The notes: generated from the sequence alone by a model not told the origin. 64,000 bases of DNA from Caballeronia sp. SBC1 (GCF_011493005.1 NZ_CP049157.1:992001-1056000); one strand, 5' to 3'. Shown: positions 17,774 to 26,480, counted from the stretch's first letter. Numbers and translations are program-made.

Positions 17774-18391
17774 ATGCCCAAGGCAATCCCCATTGCCATA
17801 GTCGCCGCCGAGACCGGCGACGCGATCCCCGCTGTATTGTCTGCGCGCGTGAGCCGCAGGCACTTCCTCCAAGGTTCCGTCGTGCTGACCGGTTTGCTGG
17901 TGGCCGGCACACCGATCGCCCTGCTGGCGCCAAGCCGCGCGTGGGCGGTGGAACTTAGCCATATCGATCAGAACCAGGCCGACGCCATCATGGTGCTCGC
18001 GCGCACGCTCTACCCGCACAAGACGCTGCCGGACGCGGTCTACGCCCTCGCGGTCAAGGACGTGGATGCAAAAGCCACGGACCCGAAGACCATCGATGTC
18101 ATCAAGACCGGCGTGGCGAAACTGAACGACGCAGCATCCGGTAAATGGAACGACACAGCAAGCCTCTCGGACGCGCAGCGTACCGCCATTGTGGAAGCCA
18201 ACCAGACTGATCCGTTCGTCCTGCTCGTGCGTGGCCAGTGCGTCACCTCGCTCTACAACAACGAGATGGCGTTTGCCCATTTCGGCTACGAAGGTGAAGC
18301 GTTCAGCAAGGGTGGCTACGTGTATCGCGGCTTCAACGACCTGACGTGGTTGCCCAATCCGCCTGCTGACGCAAGTCCGCCGGTGGCCTGA
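17774..18391 (+). CDS. Tat-exported small (gamma) subunit of an FAD-dependent dehydrogenase
   Basis: 205 residues with a twin-arginine signal, SRRHFLQGSVVLTGLL, at about residues 27-42 and probable cleavage near residue 58 (SRAWA/VELS). The mature part resembles the small subunits of gluconate/glucose/sorbitol dehydrogenases. These fold with the GMC subunit and carry it through the Tat pathway, because the GMC subunit has no signal of its own. AAGGAG precedes the ATG. It is the first gene of the group gamma subunit, GMC subunit, RHH protein, cytochrome c. The oxidised substrate is not known. Confidence 0.75.
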   Translation: MPKAIPIAIVAAETGDAIPAVLSARVSRRHFLQGSVVLTGLLVAGTPIALLAPSRAWAVELSHIDQNQADAIMVLARTLYPHKTLPDAVYALAVKDVDAKATDPKTIDVIKTGVAKLNDAASGKWNDTASLSDAQRTAIVEANQTDPFVLLVRGQCVTSLYNNEMAFAHFGYEGEAFSKGGYVYRGFNDLTWLPNPPADASPPVA

Positions 18392-18436
18392 TAGTCGGGA
18401 TATGGCGCACATCTGATACCTGCCGAGGAGGCAAGC

Positions 18437-20005
18437 ATGGCTAAGTTCGACTACAACGACGACTCCGTTGTCGTGATCGTCGGTTCGGGCGCGGGCGGCG
18501 GGACGCTGGCGAACGAGTTATGTCAGAAAGGGGTGAAAGTGGTCGTGCTGGAGGCAGGCAAGCGCCAGTCGTCAGCCACCTTCATCAACGACGAATGGAA
18601 GTCCTTCGGGCAACTCGCCTGGACCGATAAACGCACCACGTCAGGGACTTGGCGCGTCGCCAAGGACTTCCCGGAACTGCCCGCGTGGATCTGCAAGACA
18701 GTGGGCGGCACGACCACGCACTGGGCGGGAGCATCGCTGCGTTTTCACGAGCATGAGTTCAAGGCGCGTACAACCTATGGTTCCATCGATCAGGCGAATC
18801 TGCTCGACTGGCCGATCACGCTTGCCGATCTCGAACCCTACTACGCACGCGCCGAAGACAAGATGGGCGTCACGCGCACGAACGGCGTTCCGGGACTGCC
18901 GGGCAACAACAACTTCAAGATCCTGTACGACGGCGCGACGAAGGTTGGCTACAAGAACTGTAGTACCGGCCACATGGCAATCAACAGCCGGCCGCGTGCC
19001 GGGCGTGGCCGTTGCATGCAGCTCGGCTTCTGTTTCCAGGGCTGCAAGTCGGGTGCGAAATGGTCGACGCTCTATACCGAGATTCCCGCAGCGGAAGCCA
19101 CGGGCAGGCTCGACTTGCGGCCGGAATCGCATGTGATGCGCATCGAAACCAATGCGGCCGGCAAAGCCAGCAGCGTGGTCTACTTGGATGCCGACGGCAA
19201 GCAGCAGCGTCAGCGCGCACGCGTGGTCTGCGTCGCGGGAAACTCGATAGAAACACCGCGCCTGTTATTGCTTTCGGAGTCCTCGAAGCATCCTGACGGC
19301 CTCGCTAACAGTTCGGGCCAGGTGGGACGCAATTACATGCGGCATACCACGGGCTCGGTGTTCGGCGTGTTCAAGGAACCCGTGCATTTTTATCGCGGCA
19401 CGGTGATGGCCGGCATTGTCACGGACGAAGCCGAGTTCAATCCGAAACGCGGTTTTGCGGGCGGCTATGAAATGGAAACCATCTCGCTGGGTTTGCCGTT
19501 CGCCGCCGCATTCTTCGATCCGGGTGCATGGGGATCGGACTTTACTTACTATATGGATAACTACGCAAATACTGCCGGCATGTGGATTGTCGGGGAGGAC
19601 ATGCCGCGTGAAACCAACCGTGTCACGCTGAATCACGACGTGAAGGATCAAGTCGGATTGCCCGTTGCGAACGTCCATTACGACGATCATCCCAATGACA
19701 CGGCCATGCGCGATCATGCGTTCAAGCAAGGTGAAGCAATCTACGTGGCAGCCGGGGCGGTCAAGACGCTGCGCACGCCGCCCTACCCGTCCACGCATAA
19801 TCTGGGCACCTGCCGGATGAGCGCGAAAGCGAGTGATGGCGTCTGCAACAAACATGGCCAGACCTTCGACGTGCCCAACCTGTTTATCTCCGACGGCAGT
19901 CAATTCACCACAAGCGCGGCTGAAAATCCGACGCTGACTATTGTGACGCTGGCGATCCGGCAATCGGATTACATCGCGGACCAGATGAAACGGCGTAGCA
20001 TTTAG
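18437..20005 (+). CDS. GMC-family FAD dehydrogenase catalytic subunit with a CX5CX3C cluster motif
   Basis: 522 residues. The FAD-binding Rossmann motif is VIVGSGAGGGTLANEL near residue 13, and the flavin-site segment is KTVGGTTTHWAGASLRF. Catalytic-region motifs STHNLGTCRMS and TSAAENPTLTIV lie near the C-terminus. A cysteine triad at C193, C199 and C203 (GRCMQLGFCFQGC) has the CX5CX3C spacing of the 3Fe-4S ligands in Burkholderia cepacia FAD-glucose dehydrogenase. Electrons would then pass from FAD through the cluster to the cytochrome c encoded downstream. There is no signal peptide, so export should depend on the Tat small subunit encoded 45 bp upstream. The substrate is probably a sugar, polyol or alcohol. 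Confidence 0.85.
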   Translation: MAKFDYNDDSVVVIVGSGAGGGTLANELCQKGVKVVVLEAGKRQSSATFINDEWKSFGQLAWTDKRTTSGTWRVAKDFPELPAWICKTVGGTTTHWAGASLRFHEHEFKARTTYGSIDQANLLDWPITLADLEPYYARAEDKMGVTRTNGVPGLPGNNNFKILYDGATKVGYKNCSTGHMAINSRPRAGRGRCMQLGFCFQGCKSGAKWSTLYTEIPAAEATGRLDLRPESHVMRIETNAAGKASSVVYLDADGKQQRQRARVVCVAGNSIETPRLLLLSESSKHPDGLANSSGQVGRNYMRHTTGSVFGVFKEPVHFYRGTVMAGIVTDEAEFNPKRGFAGGYEMETISLGLPFAAAFFDPGAWGSDFTYYMDNYANTAGMWIVGEDMPRETNRVTLNHDVKDQVGLPVANVHYDDHPNDTAMRDHAFKQGEAIYVAAGAVKTLRTPPYPSTHNLGTCRMSAKASDGVCNKHGQTFDVPNLFISDGSQFTTSAAENPTLTIVTLAIRQSDYIADQMKRRSI

Positions 20006-20024
20006 AGGGTTAAAAAAGCAGCGT

Positions 20025-20050
20025 CAGGAGCCGCCGCCGGGCGGTTCCTG
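20025..20050. terminator. Strong hairpin between the dehydrogenase and RHH genes
   Basis: An 11-bp stem (CAGGAGCCGCC with GGCGGTTCCTG, one G-U pair) closes a 4-nt loop, 20 bp after the GMC stop and 8 bp before the next ribosome-binding site. With no T-tract it may be an attenuating or mRNA-protecting hairpin that lowers expression of the distal genes. Confidence 0.45.
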
Positions 20051-20071
20051 CTTCATTGTGAGGAGTTGTCC

Positions 20072-20395
20072 ATGTGCAGGATCTACGCTCAAACCGATCC
20101 GATTCTCTATGAATGCCGCGCGCGCTCGGTGCGCATCAGCGGCGTGACGACAACCATCCGGCTGGAAAACCTGTTCTGGCAGACGTTATCCGAACTCGCC
20201 GCCGACAACGACATGACGACCAACCAGCTCATCGCGAAGTTGCACGAGGAGGTCACTCAGCATTTGGGCGAGACGACGAATTTTGCGTCGTTCCTGCGCG
20301 TCACCTGTCTTCGATATCAAGGGCTGAGGGCGAATGCATCGATGGATTTTCGCAGCCACGTGGCGGCGACGGCGACTGACAAGGTGGCGGGCTGA
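20072..20395 (+). CDS. Ribbon-helix-helix domain protein in the dehydrogenase operon
   Basis: 107 residues. The centre (RSVRISGVTTTIRLENLFWQ, then LAADNDMTTNQLIAKL) matches the RHH_4 (aryl-sulfate sulfotransferase-like ribbon-helix-helix) fold. Such proteins are found beside Tat-exported dehydrogenases in Burkholderia relatives as I recall. The fold implies DNA binding, perhaps feedback on this operon. I chose ATG 20072 because a GTGAGGAG ribosome-binding site sits at the right distance; a TTG at 20066 would be too close. It ends 3 bp before the cytochrome gene. Confidence 0.75.
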   Translation: MCRIYAQTDPILYECRARSVRISGVTTTIRLENLFWQTLSELAADNDMTTNQLIAKLHEEVTQHLGETTNFASFLRVTCLRYQGLRANASMDFRSHVAATATDKVAG

Positions 20396-20398
20396 CCG

Positions 20399-20764
20399 AT
20401 GATAAAACCGATTACCGGACGTGCGTGGGCAACATGGTCTTGCGGCGCGCTATTAGCGGCGTGCGTGCTGCCGGCAACGACGGCACAGGCTGCGCCGGAC
20501 GCTGCGGCTGCCTTATCGATCGTGCAGAAGAACAACTGTCTCTCCTGTCATGCCGTAGATTCGCAGGTCGTGGGGCCGGCGTATCGGGAGATCGCGAAGA
20601 AGTATCACGGGGACGCTACGGCGCCTGACAAGCTGTTCGCCAAAGTCCGCAATGGCGGTGCCTTCGTTTGGGGAGAAGTCCCCATGCCGCCGAACCCCAA
20701 TATCAGCGACGCCGACCTGCGTACCGTCATCGCGTGGATTCTCGCCGGCGCGCCCGACCACTAA
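20399..20764 (+). CDS. Class I cytochrome c (c551/c552-like)
   Basis: 121 residues: a Sec signal peptide ending at about TAQA/APDA (residue 32), then one heme site, CLSCH, near residues 47-51. The distal methionine ligand is probably in EVPMPPNPN, and DADLRTVIAWILAG is the usual C-terminal helix. The periplasmic monoheme protein most likely takes electrons from the GMC dehydrogenase encoded upstream and passes them to the oxidase. It is the last gene of the operon. Confidence 0.85.
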   Translation: MIKPITGRAWATWSCGALLAACVLPATTAQAAPDAAAALSIVQKNNCLSCHAVDSQVVGPAYREIAKKYHGDATAPDKLFAKVRNGGAFVWGEVPMPPNPNISDADLRTVIAWILAGAPDH

Positions 20765-20779
20765 GCTCGATCATCACGC

Positions 20780-20811
20780 CCGCGCGCGCCGCCCTTCTAT
20801 GCCGCGCGCGG
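20780..20811. terminator. GC-rich hairpin after the cytochrome c gene
   Basis: Perfect 9-bp arms, CCGCGCGCG and CGCGCGCGG, are separated by 14 nt, starting 16 bp after the operon's last stop codon. The following bases are TATTCCTCC, so it is not a textbook intrinsic terminator. Confidence 0.45.
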
Positions 20812-20884
20812 TATTCCTCCCCTGTCTAGGTAAAACCCCTGATTTCGCGTGCTCTCCTCACGCTTTACTCTCGCGTCACTGGTA

Positions 20885-20903
20885 AACAGAACGACGTTCT
20901 GTT
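20885..20903. promoter_or_regulatory. 19-bp operator AACAGAACG-a-CGTTCTGTT upstream of the MFS/CoA-transferase operon
   Basis: Two perfect 9-bp arms around one central base, 41 bp upstream of the MFS start. A further half-site (AGAACG, 20908-20913) follows on the same side, making a partly overlapping second inverted repeat. The IclR regulator at the far end of this cluster is the likely binder. Confidence 0.6.
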
Positions 20904-20943
20904 AGATAGAACGCCATAAAGCGAGACGCCCAAGGAGGGTTCA

Positions 20944-22377
20944 ATGGCAAGCCTGCCGATCGATGCGACACACGGGTCGCCTAATTCACGCGCCGGAGTG
21001 GGCGAAACAACATTCGGCATCAATGCGCGCATCGACCGGCTGCCGGCGACGCGTTCCGTCTGGATGCTGGTGTTCCTGCTGTCCATCGGCGGCTGGTTCG
21101 AATTCTACGACCTGTTTTTCACCGCTTACGTAGGCCCCGGCCTCGTCAAAAGCGGCCTCTATTCCACGACAACAGCGTCCTTCTTCGGCGTCTCTGGACT
21201 CGGCGCGTTCGTGGCGGCGTCGTTCGCGGGCTTGTTCATCGGCACATTCTTCCTCGCAGGTCTCGCCGATAAATACGGCCGCCGTACGGTCTTCACCGTC
21301 TCGCTGCTCTGGTATTCGGCGGCAACGCTGATCATGGCGCTACAAACCACCGCACCCGCGATCAACCTGTGGCGGCTGATTGCGGGTATTGGCGTGGGCG
21401 TGGAGCTTGTCACCATCGATACTTATGTGAGCGAGCTCGTCCCCAAGCATCTGCGCGGCCGCGCATTCGCATTCGTGCATCTCGTTCAATATTCAGCGGT
21501 GCCCTCCGTCGCGTTTCTCGCGTGGTGGCTCGTGCCGCAAAAGCCGTTCGGCCTGGACGGGTGGCGCTGGGTCGTGATCATCGGCGCGCTGGGTGCGATC
21601 GTGGTCTGGGCGATCCGTCGGCGCGTGCCTGAAAGTCCCCGTTGGCTAGCACAGCAAGGCCGTACGGCAGAAGCGGAGAAGGTGCTGCAGGCGATCGAGG
21701 CGAAGGTCGCTGCTCAGTACGGACGCGCGTTGCCGACGCCAGTTGCAACCGTCGAACCAGCAACAACGAAAGCTGCGTTCCGCGAAATCTGGCAGCCGCC
21801 GTATCGCAAACGCGCGATCACCATGCTCGTCTTCAATTTCTTCCAGGCGATCGGGTTCTACGGCTTTGCGTCATGGGTGCCAACGCTGCTCGTCTCCAAG
21901 GGCGTCACGATCACACATAGCTTGCTGTACTCGTTTGTCATCGCGATCTCGAATCCGTTTGGACCGCTGATCGGGATGGCGATTGCCGACCGGATTGAAC
22001 GGAAGACGTTGATCGTGTTGTCGGCGTTAGGGATCGTGGTGTTCGGCAGCTTGTTTGCCATGCAGACATCGCCGGTCATGCTGATGATCCTCGGCGTGCT
22101 GATCACGCTCTGCGGCACCTTGCTTTCTGTCGGGTATCACGCGTATCAGACCGAGCTGTTCCCCACGCGCTTGCGTGCCCGCGCAGTGGGTTTCGTCTAT
22201 TCCATCTCGCGTCTTTCAGCCATGTTTTCCGGCTTCATGATCGCGTTCGCACTGCGCCACTTCGAAGTGACCGGCGTGTTCGCTTTGATCAGCGTGTCGA
22301 TGGTGATGGTAATGGGCGCGATCGGCATCTTCGGGCCGCGTACCAACAACCGCAATCTCGATGAAATTTCGCAATGA
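20944..22377 (+). CDS. MFS transporter (organic acid/aromatic acid type)
   Basis: A 477-residue, 12-segment MFS carrier. TM1 contains GGWFEFYDLFFTAYVGPGL; the loop ADKYGRRTVF and the motif VPESPRWLAQQGR in the central loop are typical of sugar/acid symporters such as NiaP or MhbT relatives. An AAGGAGGG ribosome-binding site precedes the ATG. It is the first gene of an operon with a CoA-transferase and a citryl-CoA lyase-like gene, so it probably imports the acid those enzymes activate and cleave. The palindromic operator lies directly upstream. Confidence 0.8.
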   Translation: MASLPIDATHGSPNSRAGVGETTFGINARIDRLPATRSVWMLVFLLSIGGWFEFYDLFFTAYVGPGLVKSGLYSTTTASFFGVSGLGAFVAASFAGLFIGTFFLAGLADKYGRRTVFTVSLLWYSAATLIMALQTTAPAINLWRLIAGIGVGVELVTIDTYVSELVPKHLRGRAFAFVHLVQYSAVPSVAFLAWWLVPQKPFGLDGWRWVVIIGALGAIVVWAIRRRVPESPRWLAQQGRTAEAEKVLQAIEAKVAAQYGRALPTPVATVEPATTKAAFREIWQPPYRKRAITMLVFNFFQAIGFYGFASWVPTLLVSKGVTITHSLLYSFVIAISNPFGPLIGMAIADRIERKTLIVLSALGIVVFGSLFAMQTSPVMLMILGVLITLCGTLLSVGYHAYQTELFPTRLRARAVGFVYSISRLSAMFSGFMIAFALRHFEVTGVFALISVSMVMVMGAIGIFGPRTNNRNLDEISQ

Positions 22378-22392
22378 ACATGAGGTTTTGAC

Positions 22393-23592
22393 ATGACGCT
22401 TCCGTTAACTGGCGTGCGGGTGCTGGATTTATCGAATGTATTGGCCGGGCCGTTCTGCGCGTATCAACTCGCGCTGCTCGGCGCGGAAGTGATCAAGGTC
22501 GAGCACCCGGAAGGCGGCGATCTGGCAAGGCGCCTGGGCGCTGACAAAGACGCGTCGGCGCGCGATATGGGTACGTCGTTCGTGGCCGTCAATGCAGGCA
22601 AGCAGTCGATCACGCTGAACCTGAAAGATCCGCGCGGCAAGGAGATCCTGCGTTCGCTCGTGAAGACGGCGGACGTGCTCGTGGAGAACTTCCGGCCCGG
22701 CGTGATGACGCGGTTGGACCTTGGGTACGAGGCATTAAGCGAGATCAATCCAAAGCTCGTCTATTGTGCGATCTCCGGCTTTGGTAAGGATGGCGAATTT
22801 TCGAAGCGGCCGGCTTACGACCAGATCATTCAGGGCATTTCCGGCGTGATGAGCGTGACAGGCGATGCCGACAGCGCGCCGCTGCGCGTGGGTTATCCGG
22901 TCTCGGACACGGTCGGCGGCCTGACGGCGGCATTTGGTATTTGCGCAGCGCTGGTCGATGCCCGCGCGAATGGACGCGGCCGCATGCTCGATGTATCGAT
23001 GCTCGAAGCCACGCTCTCGACCATGGGCTGGGTCGTGTCGAACTACCTGAACGCCGGCGTCACGCCCGCGCCGATGGGCAACGAAAACTTCACGGCAGCT
23101 CCCTCGGGCACGTTCAAAACCGGCGATGGTTTGCTGAATATCGCGGCAAACGAAACGAAGCAGTTCGTGAGTTTGTGTCGCCTGATCGGCCGCCCGGATC
23201 TCCCCGATGACCCGCGCTTTTCCGAGCGCAACACGCGCAAGGTGAACCGCGCGGCGTTGAAGGCCGAGATTGAAGCGGCGTTAGCGACAGACAGCGCGAT
23301 GAACTGGGATGCGAAGTTTACCGAGGCCGGCGTGCCGGCTGGACGCGTGATGTCGGTGCCGGAAATTCTCGCGCATCCGCATCTGGTATCGCGTGAATTC
23401 GTGCACGAGTTCAACAGTGACGACGCGACAACCCGTCAACGAGTAACCCGCGCGGGCTTCCGTTTCTCCGATGCGGACACCGCACCCTCCACGCCCGCGC
23501 CAACGTTGTCCGCCAACACGCGCGAGCATCTTGCAACGCTCGGTTTCGACGACACACAGATCGACGAACTGCGCGCCGAAGGAGTGATCTGA
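22393..23592 (+). CDS. CaiB/BaiF family III CoA-transferase
   Basis: 399 residues. The N-terminal signature GVRVLDLSNVLAGPF and the segments GAEVIKVEHPEGGD and NLKDPRGKEIL are those of formyl-CoA/succinyl-CoA transferases of family III. LDVSMLEATLS contains the aspartate that carries the acyl anhydride/thioester intermediate. It should transfer CoA from an acyl-CoA such as succinyl-CoA to a carboxylic acid. It starts 15 bp after the MFS stop and ends 2 bp before the lyase gene, so the acid activated is probably the substrate of that lyase. Confidence 0.85.
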   Translation: MTLPLTGVRVLDLSNVLAGPFCAYQLALLGAEVIKVEHPEGGDLARRLGADKDASARDMGTSFVAVNAGKQSITLNLKDPRGKEILRSLVKTADVLVENFRPGVMTRLDLGYEALSEINPKLVYCAISGFGKDGEFSKRPAYDQIIQGISGVMSVTGDADSAPLRVGYPVSDTVGGLTAAFGICAALVDARANGRGRMLDVSMLEATLSTMGWVVSNYLNAGVTPAPMGNENFTAAPSGTFKTGDGLLNIAANETKQFVSLCRLIGRPDLPDDPRFSERNTRKVNRAALKAEIEAALATDSAMNWDAKFTEAGVPAGRVMSVPEILAHPHLVSREFVHEFNSDDATTRQRVTRAGFRFSDADTAPSTPAPTLSANTREHLATLGFDDTQIDELRAEGVI

Positions 23593-23594
23593 CC

Positions 23595-24419
23595 ATGACG
23601 CAAGCTTTTGACGCCGCCACGCTCGCAGCGGATTACTGGAGCACATCGATCATCGATATCCATCCGGGATCGATCAATGTGCGCGGCTTTCCGATTCAGG
23701 AGTTGATCGGCGCGGTCAGTTTCCCGCAGATGATCTGGCTGATGCTGCGCGGGGAATTGCCCGATAAAGCGCAGGCGGCTTTGTTTGAAGCGGCGCTCGT
23801 GGCGTCGGTGGATCATGGTCCGCACGCGCCGTCTATCGCCATCTCGCGCATGGCGACGAGTTGCGGTTTGCCGCTGAACGGCGCGATGGCGTCAGCGATT
23901 AATGCGCTCGACGATGTCCACGGCGGCGCGGGTCAGCAAGCGGTCGAGCTATACGATTCGATCGTCGCGCTCGAAGACGCGGGGGCGGCTCTGAGCGATG
24001 CCGTCGCGCAGGGCGTGGATGCGTTTATCGAAACGAAGGGCAAGTATCTGCCGGGCTTCGGGCATCGTTTTCATCCGGTCGATCCGCGCGCGGTCAAGCT
24101 GCTTGCCTTGGTCGATGCCAGCGTTGAGCATGGAGCAATAAGTGGGCGATACGCGGCGGTTGCGCGCGGCATTGAAGCGTTGCTCAAGCAGCGGAAAAAC
24201 AAGCCGGTGCCGATGAACATCGACGGCGCAACGGCCGTGATCTATGCGGAACTCGGCTTCGCGCCGGAGTTGGCGCGCGGGGTATTCTGCTTATCGCGTG
24301 CGGTCGGAATCTTGTCGCACGCGTGGGAACAACGCGGGCGCAACGAGCGCAACAAAGGTCCGATGCCGCGTCAGATGGCCTACAAATACACCGGCAAACC
24401 CGAGCGTCATTTGGTTTGA
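23595..24419 (+). CDS. Citryl-CoA lyase/short citrate-synthase-fold protein
   Basis: A 274-residue single-domain member of the citrate synthase superfamily, far shorter than housekeeping citrate synthase (about 430). It keeps the active-site blocks: DDVHGGAGQ (first histidine loop), GFGHRFHPVDPR (second), and the C-terminal RAVGILSHAWEQ. Relatives are annotated as citryl-CoA lyases, cleaving citryl-CoA to acetyl-CoA and oxaloacetate. Together with the CoA-transferase directly upstream it makes a two-step CoA-dependent cleavage route. The actual acid could be citrate, a citramalate analogue or another hydroxy-acid. Its stop overlaps the convergent IclR gene by 13 bp. Confidence 0.75.
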   Translation: MTQAFDAATLAADYWSTSIIDIHPGSINVRGFPIQELIGAVSFPQMIWLMLRGELPDKAQAALFEAALVASVDHGPHAPSIAISRMATSCGLPLNGAMASAINALDDVHGGAGQQAVELYDSIVALEDAGAALSDAVAQGVDAFIETKGKYLPGFGHRFHPVDPRAVKLLALVDASVEHGAISGRYAAVARGIEALLKQRKNKPVPMNIDGATAVIYAELGFAPELARGVFCLSRAVGILSHAWEQRGRNERNKGPMPRQMAYKYTGKPERHLV

Positions 24420-25171
24420 ACGTTGGCCGCGTGCCGTTGCGCGTTGCGCAACGCGCGCGCGTCGCCGCCGAGTGCATCGGTTGCTCGAGCGGCGCAATCG
24501 AACAACGCGCCAATGTTGCGCGCAACGAATGCCTGATCGATCCGTGAGCTCGGACCCGCGAGCGTGAGCACGCCGCGCACAGTCTGGCGCACGCCGAAGA
24601 CGGGCATGGAAATACCGGCTGTCTCGCGATCACGTTCGCCCATGGAGACGCAGTAGAAGTCGTCGCGAATGCGCTCGAACACCTCGCCTTCAGCCCCGCC
24701 GAACGCCAGCAACGCCAACCCTCCTGAACCGCTTTCCAGCGGCAGGACATCGCCTTCGCGCACGTGATAACGCACCGCATGCGTCGAATCCACGCGATGC
24801 AAACACACGCGCACCGCTTCGTCACGCACATAGAACGACACACTTTCGCCGCTGATTTCGGCGAGTTCGCGCATCAGCGGGACGAGGATATCGCCGAGAT
24901 TCAAACTGCGTTGATACAACGCGCCGAGCATGAAGGTGGCCGGGCCTAGCTGATAGCGGCCGTCGTCGAGACGCAGCAGCAAGCGGTGCTGGATCAGCGC
25001 GCCAGCCAAGCGAAGCAGCGTGCTTTTATAGAGTCCGGTACGCGCCGCGAGTTCGGCGAGCGTCAGCGACCCATCCTCCGGTCTGAACGCGAACAGGATC
25101 GCGCAAGCACGGTCGATGACGGCAACGCCTTCGCTCTCTTTCGGGCCAGGTTTGATCTCGGGCGTTTGCAT
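24407..25171 (-). CDS. IclR family transcriptional regulator
   Basis: 254 residues: a winged helix (about residues 15-75, LTLAELAARTGLYKSTLLRL) and an IclR effector domain (about 90-245, with GSGGLALLAFGG and FGVRQTVRGVLTLAGPSSR). It is convergent with the MFS/CoA-transferase/lyase operon, and the two 3' ends overlap by 13 bp. It probably controls that operon through the 19-bp inverted repeat at 20885. A pathway acid or acyl-CoA is the likely effector. Confidence 0.85.
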   Translation of the reverse strand: MQTPEIKPGPKESEGVAVIDRACAILFAFRPEDGSLTLAELAARTGLYKSTLLRLAGALIQHRLLLRLDDGRYQLGPATFMLGALYQRSLNLGDILVPLMRELAEISGESVSFYVRDEAVRVCLHRVDSTHAVRYHVREGDVLPLESGSGGLALLAFGGAEGEVFERIRDDFYCVSMGERDRETAGISMPVFGVRQTVRGVLTLAGPSSRIDQAFVARNIGALFDCAARATDALGGDARALRNAQRHAANVQTK

Positions 25172-25525
25172 GGTTAAGTGACCTGAGCGACGTAAGGGAC
25201 GCGTCTCGTCTTGTGTTGGTATCGAAGGGGAATTTTACGCGATGCCGGGCGCGTCTCATACGATTCATATAGGAGGCCGGAACCCCCTCCCTGCAGAACC
25301 GGCTTTGATGAATTTCGAAGGTGCTCTGATCAGGCGATGGCAAATGACAAGTTCGCGGGTGGGTGGCGGGGCAGATTGTTAGTTGCTTTTTCCTGGCGCG
25401 TGGCGCCGTGCAAACCACGCCGTCATGCGTCATGCGTCATGCGTCATGCGCGAGCGTGCGGAGTGCTGGAATTCGTGTCAGCATTTATGTGTCGAAGGTA
25501 TTAGCTGATCTCGTGGAGAACGCGC
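25172..25525. other. Intergenic region containing a 7-bp tandem repeat
   Basis: About 350 bp between divergent genes. It contains the four-unit repeat at 25421-25448. I see no convincing operator or small gene. Confidence 0.4.
25421..25448. repeat. Four perfect tandem copies of CGTCATG
   Basis: A 28-bp simple sequence repeat (4 x 7 bp) about 80 bp upstream of the alpha/beta hydrolase start. Repeats of this kind change copy number by slippage and could alter promoter spacing; no such effect is shown here. Confidence 0.75.
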
Positions 25526-26422
25526 ATGGACGATCAGAAGCTGCTGGCACGCACGCCTAAACTCGAAATTGCCTACACCACGTCCGGACCGGCCGACGGA
25601 CCGCCGGTCATGCTCGTGCACGGCTGGCCTGACGCAGCGCGAGCCTGGTCGCCCGTGGCCGCACGCCTCGCCGCAGCGGGTTTTCGACCAATCGTTGCGG
25701 ACTTGCGCGGCGCCGGCAACACCCGATTTTTGTCGGCCGACACCGTGCGCGACGGGTCCGGCGTAGCACTCGCGCAAGACGTGATCGATCTGGCCGATGT
25801 CCTGGGAATCGATCGCTTCGATGTCGTCGGCCACGATTGGGGCGCACGCACGGCCTATACGCTGGCGGCGTTATTTCCCGCGCGCATCGGACGCATCGCT
25901 GGACTCGCGCTGGCGTTCCAGCCGAAGGGCGCGTTCGAATTGCCGCACTTCTCGCAAGCGCGAAAGCATTGGTATCAATGGTTCATGACGCTCGATGCCG
26001 CGCCCGCCGCGGTCGCCGCCAACCCCAAAGGTTTCGCCCGTTTGCAATGGGATACATGGTCGCCGCCAGGCTGGTTCGACGACGAAGAATTCGCTCGGAC
26101 CGCCGCCGCCTTCGATAACCCCGACTGGGTGCCCATCACGCTCAACGCGTATCGGCGGCGCTGGCGTGAGGGCGAGGTATCCGATCCTGCGTATGCAGCG
26201 CTGCGCGAAAAGCTGGCGACCATCGACCAGCTTTCGACACCCACGCTGATGATCCAGGGCGGCGCCGATTTCTGCGATGAACCAGCTTCATCGGAGGGGA
26301 TGGAGAAGCAATTTACGGGCGGGTATCGACGGGTCGTGCTGGACGGTGTGGGGCACTTTCCGCCTCGCGAAGCACCCGACGCGGTGGCGCATCTGGTCAT
26401 TGCGCATTTGCGCGGCGAGTGA
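25526..26422 (+). CDS. Alpha/beta hydrolase of the epoxide hydrolase/haloalkane dehalogenase group
   Basis: 298 residues. HGWPDAARAW near residue 32 supplies the oxyanion motif, and GHDWG places an aspartate nucleophile at residue 104, as in epoxide hydrolases and dehalogenases rather than esterases. The C-terminal LDGVGHFPPREAP carries the catalytic histidine. A GGAG ribosome-binding site precedes the ATG. It stands alone, so the substrate is unknown. Confidence 0.8.
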   Translation: MDDQKLLARTPKLEIAYTTSGPADGPPVMLVHGWPDAARAWSPVAARLAAAGFRPIVADLRGAGNTRFLSADTVRDGSGVALAQDVIDLADVLGIDRFDVVGHDWGARTAYTLAALFPARIGRIAGLALAFQPKGAFELPHFSQARKHWYQWFMTLDAAPAAVAANPKGFARLQWDTWSPPGWFDDEEFARTAAAFDNPDWVPITLNAYRRRWREGEVSDPAYAALREKLATIDQLSTPTLMIQGGADFCDEPASSEGMEKQFTGGYRRVVLDGVGHFPPREAPDAVAHLVIAHLRGE

Positions 26423-26480
26423 GCGCTTGGTGAGCGCCGGGTGAGCGGCGCCACTCAAGCAACACTGCCTAAAACGCGGA

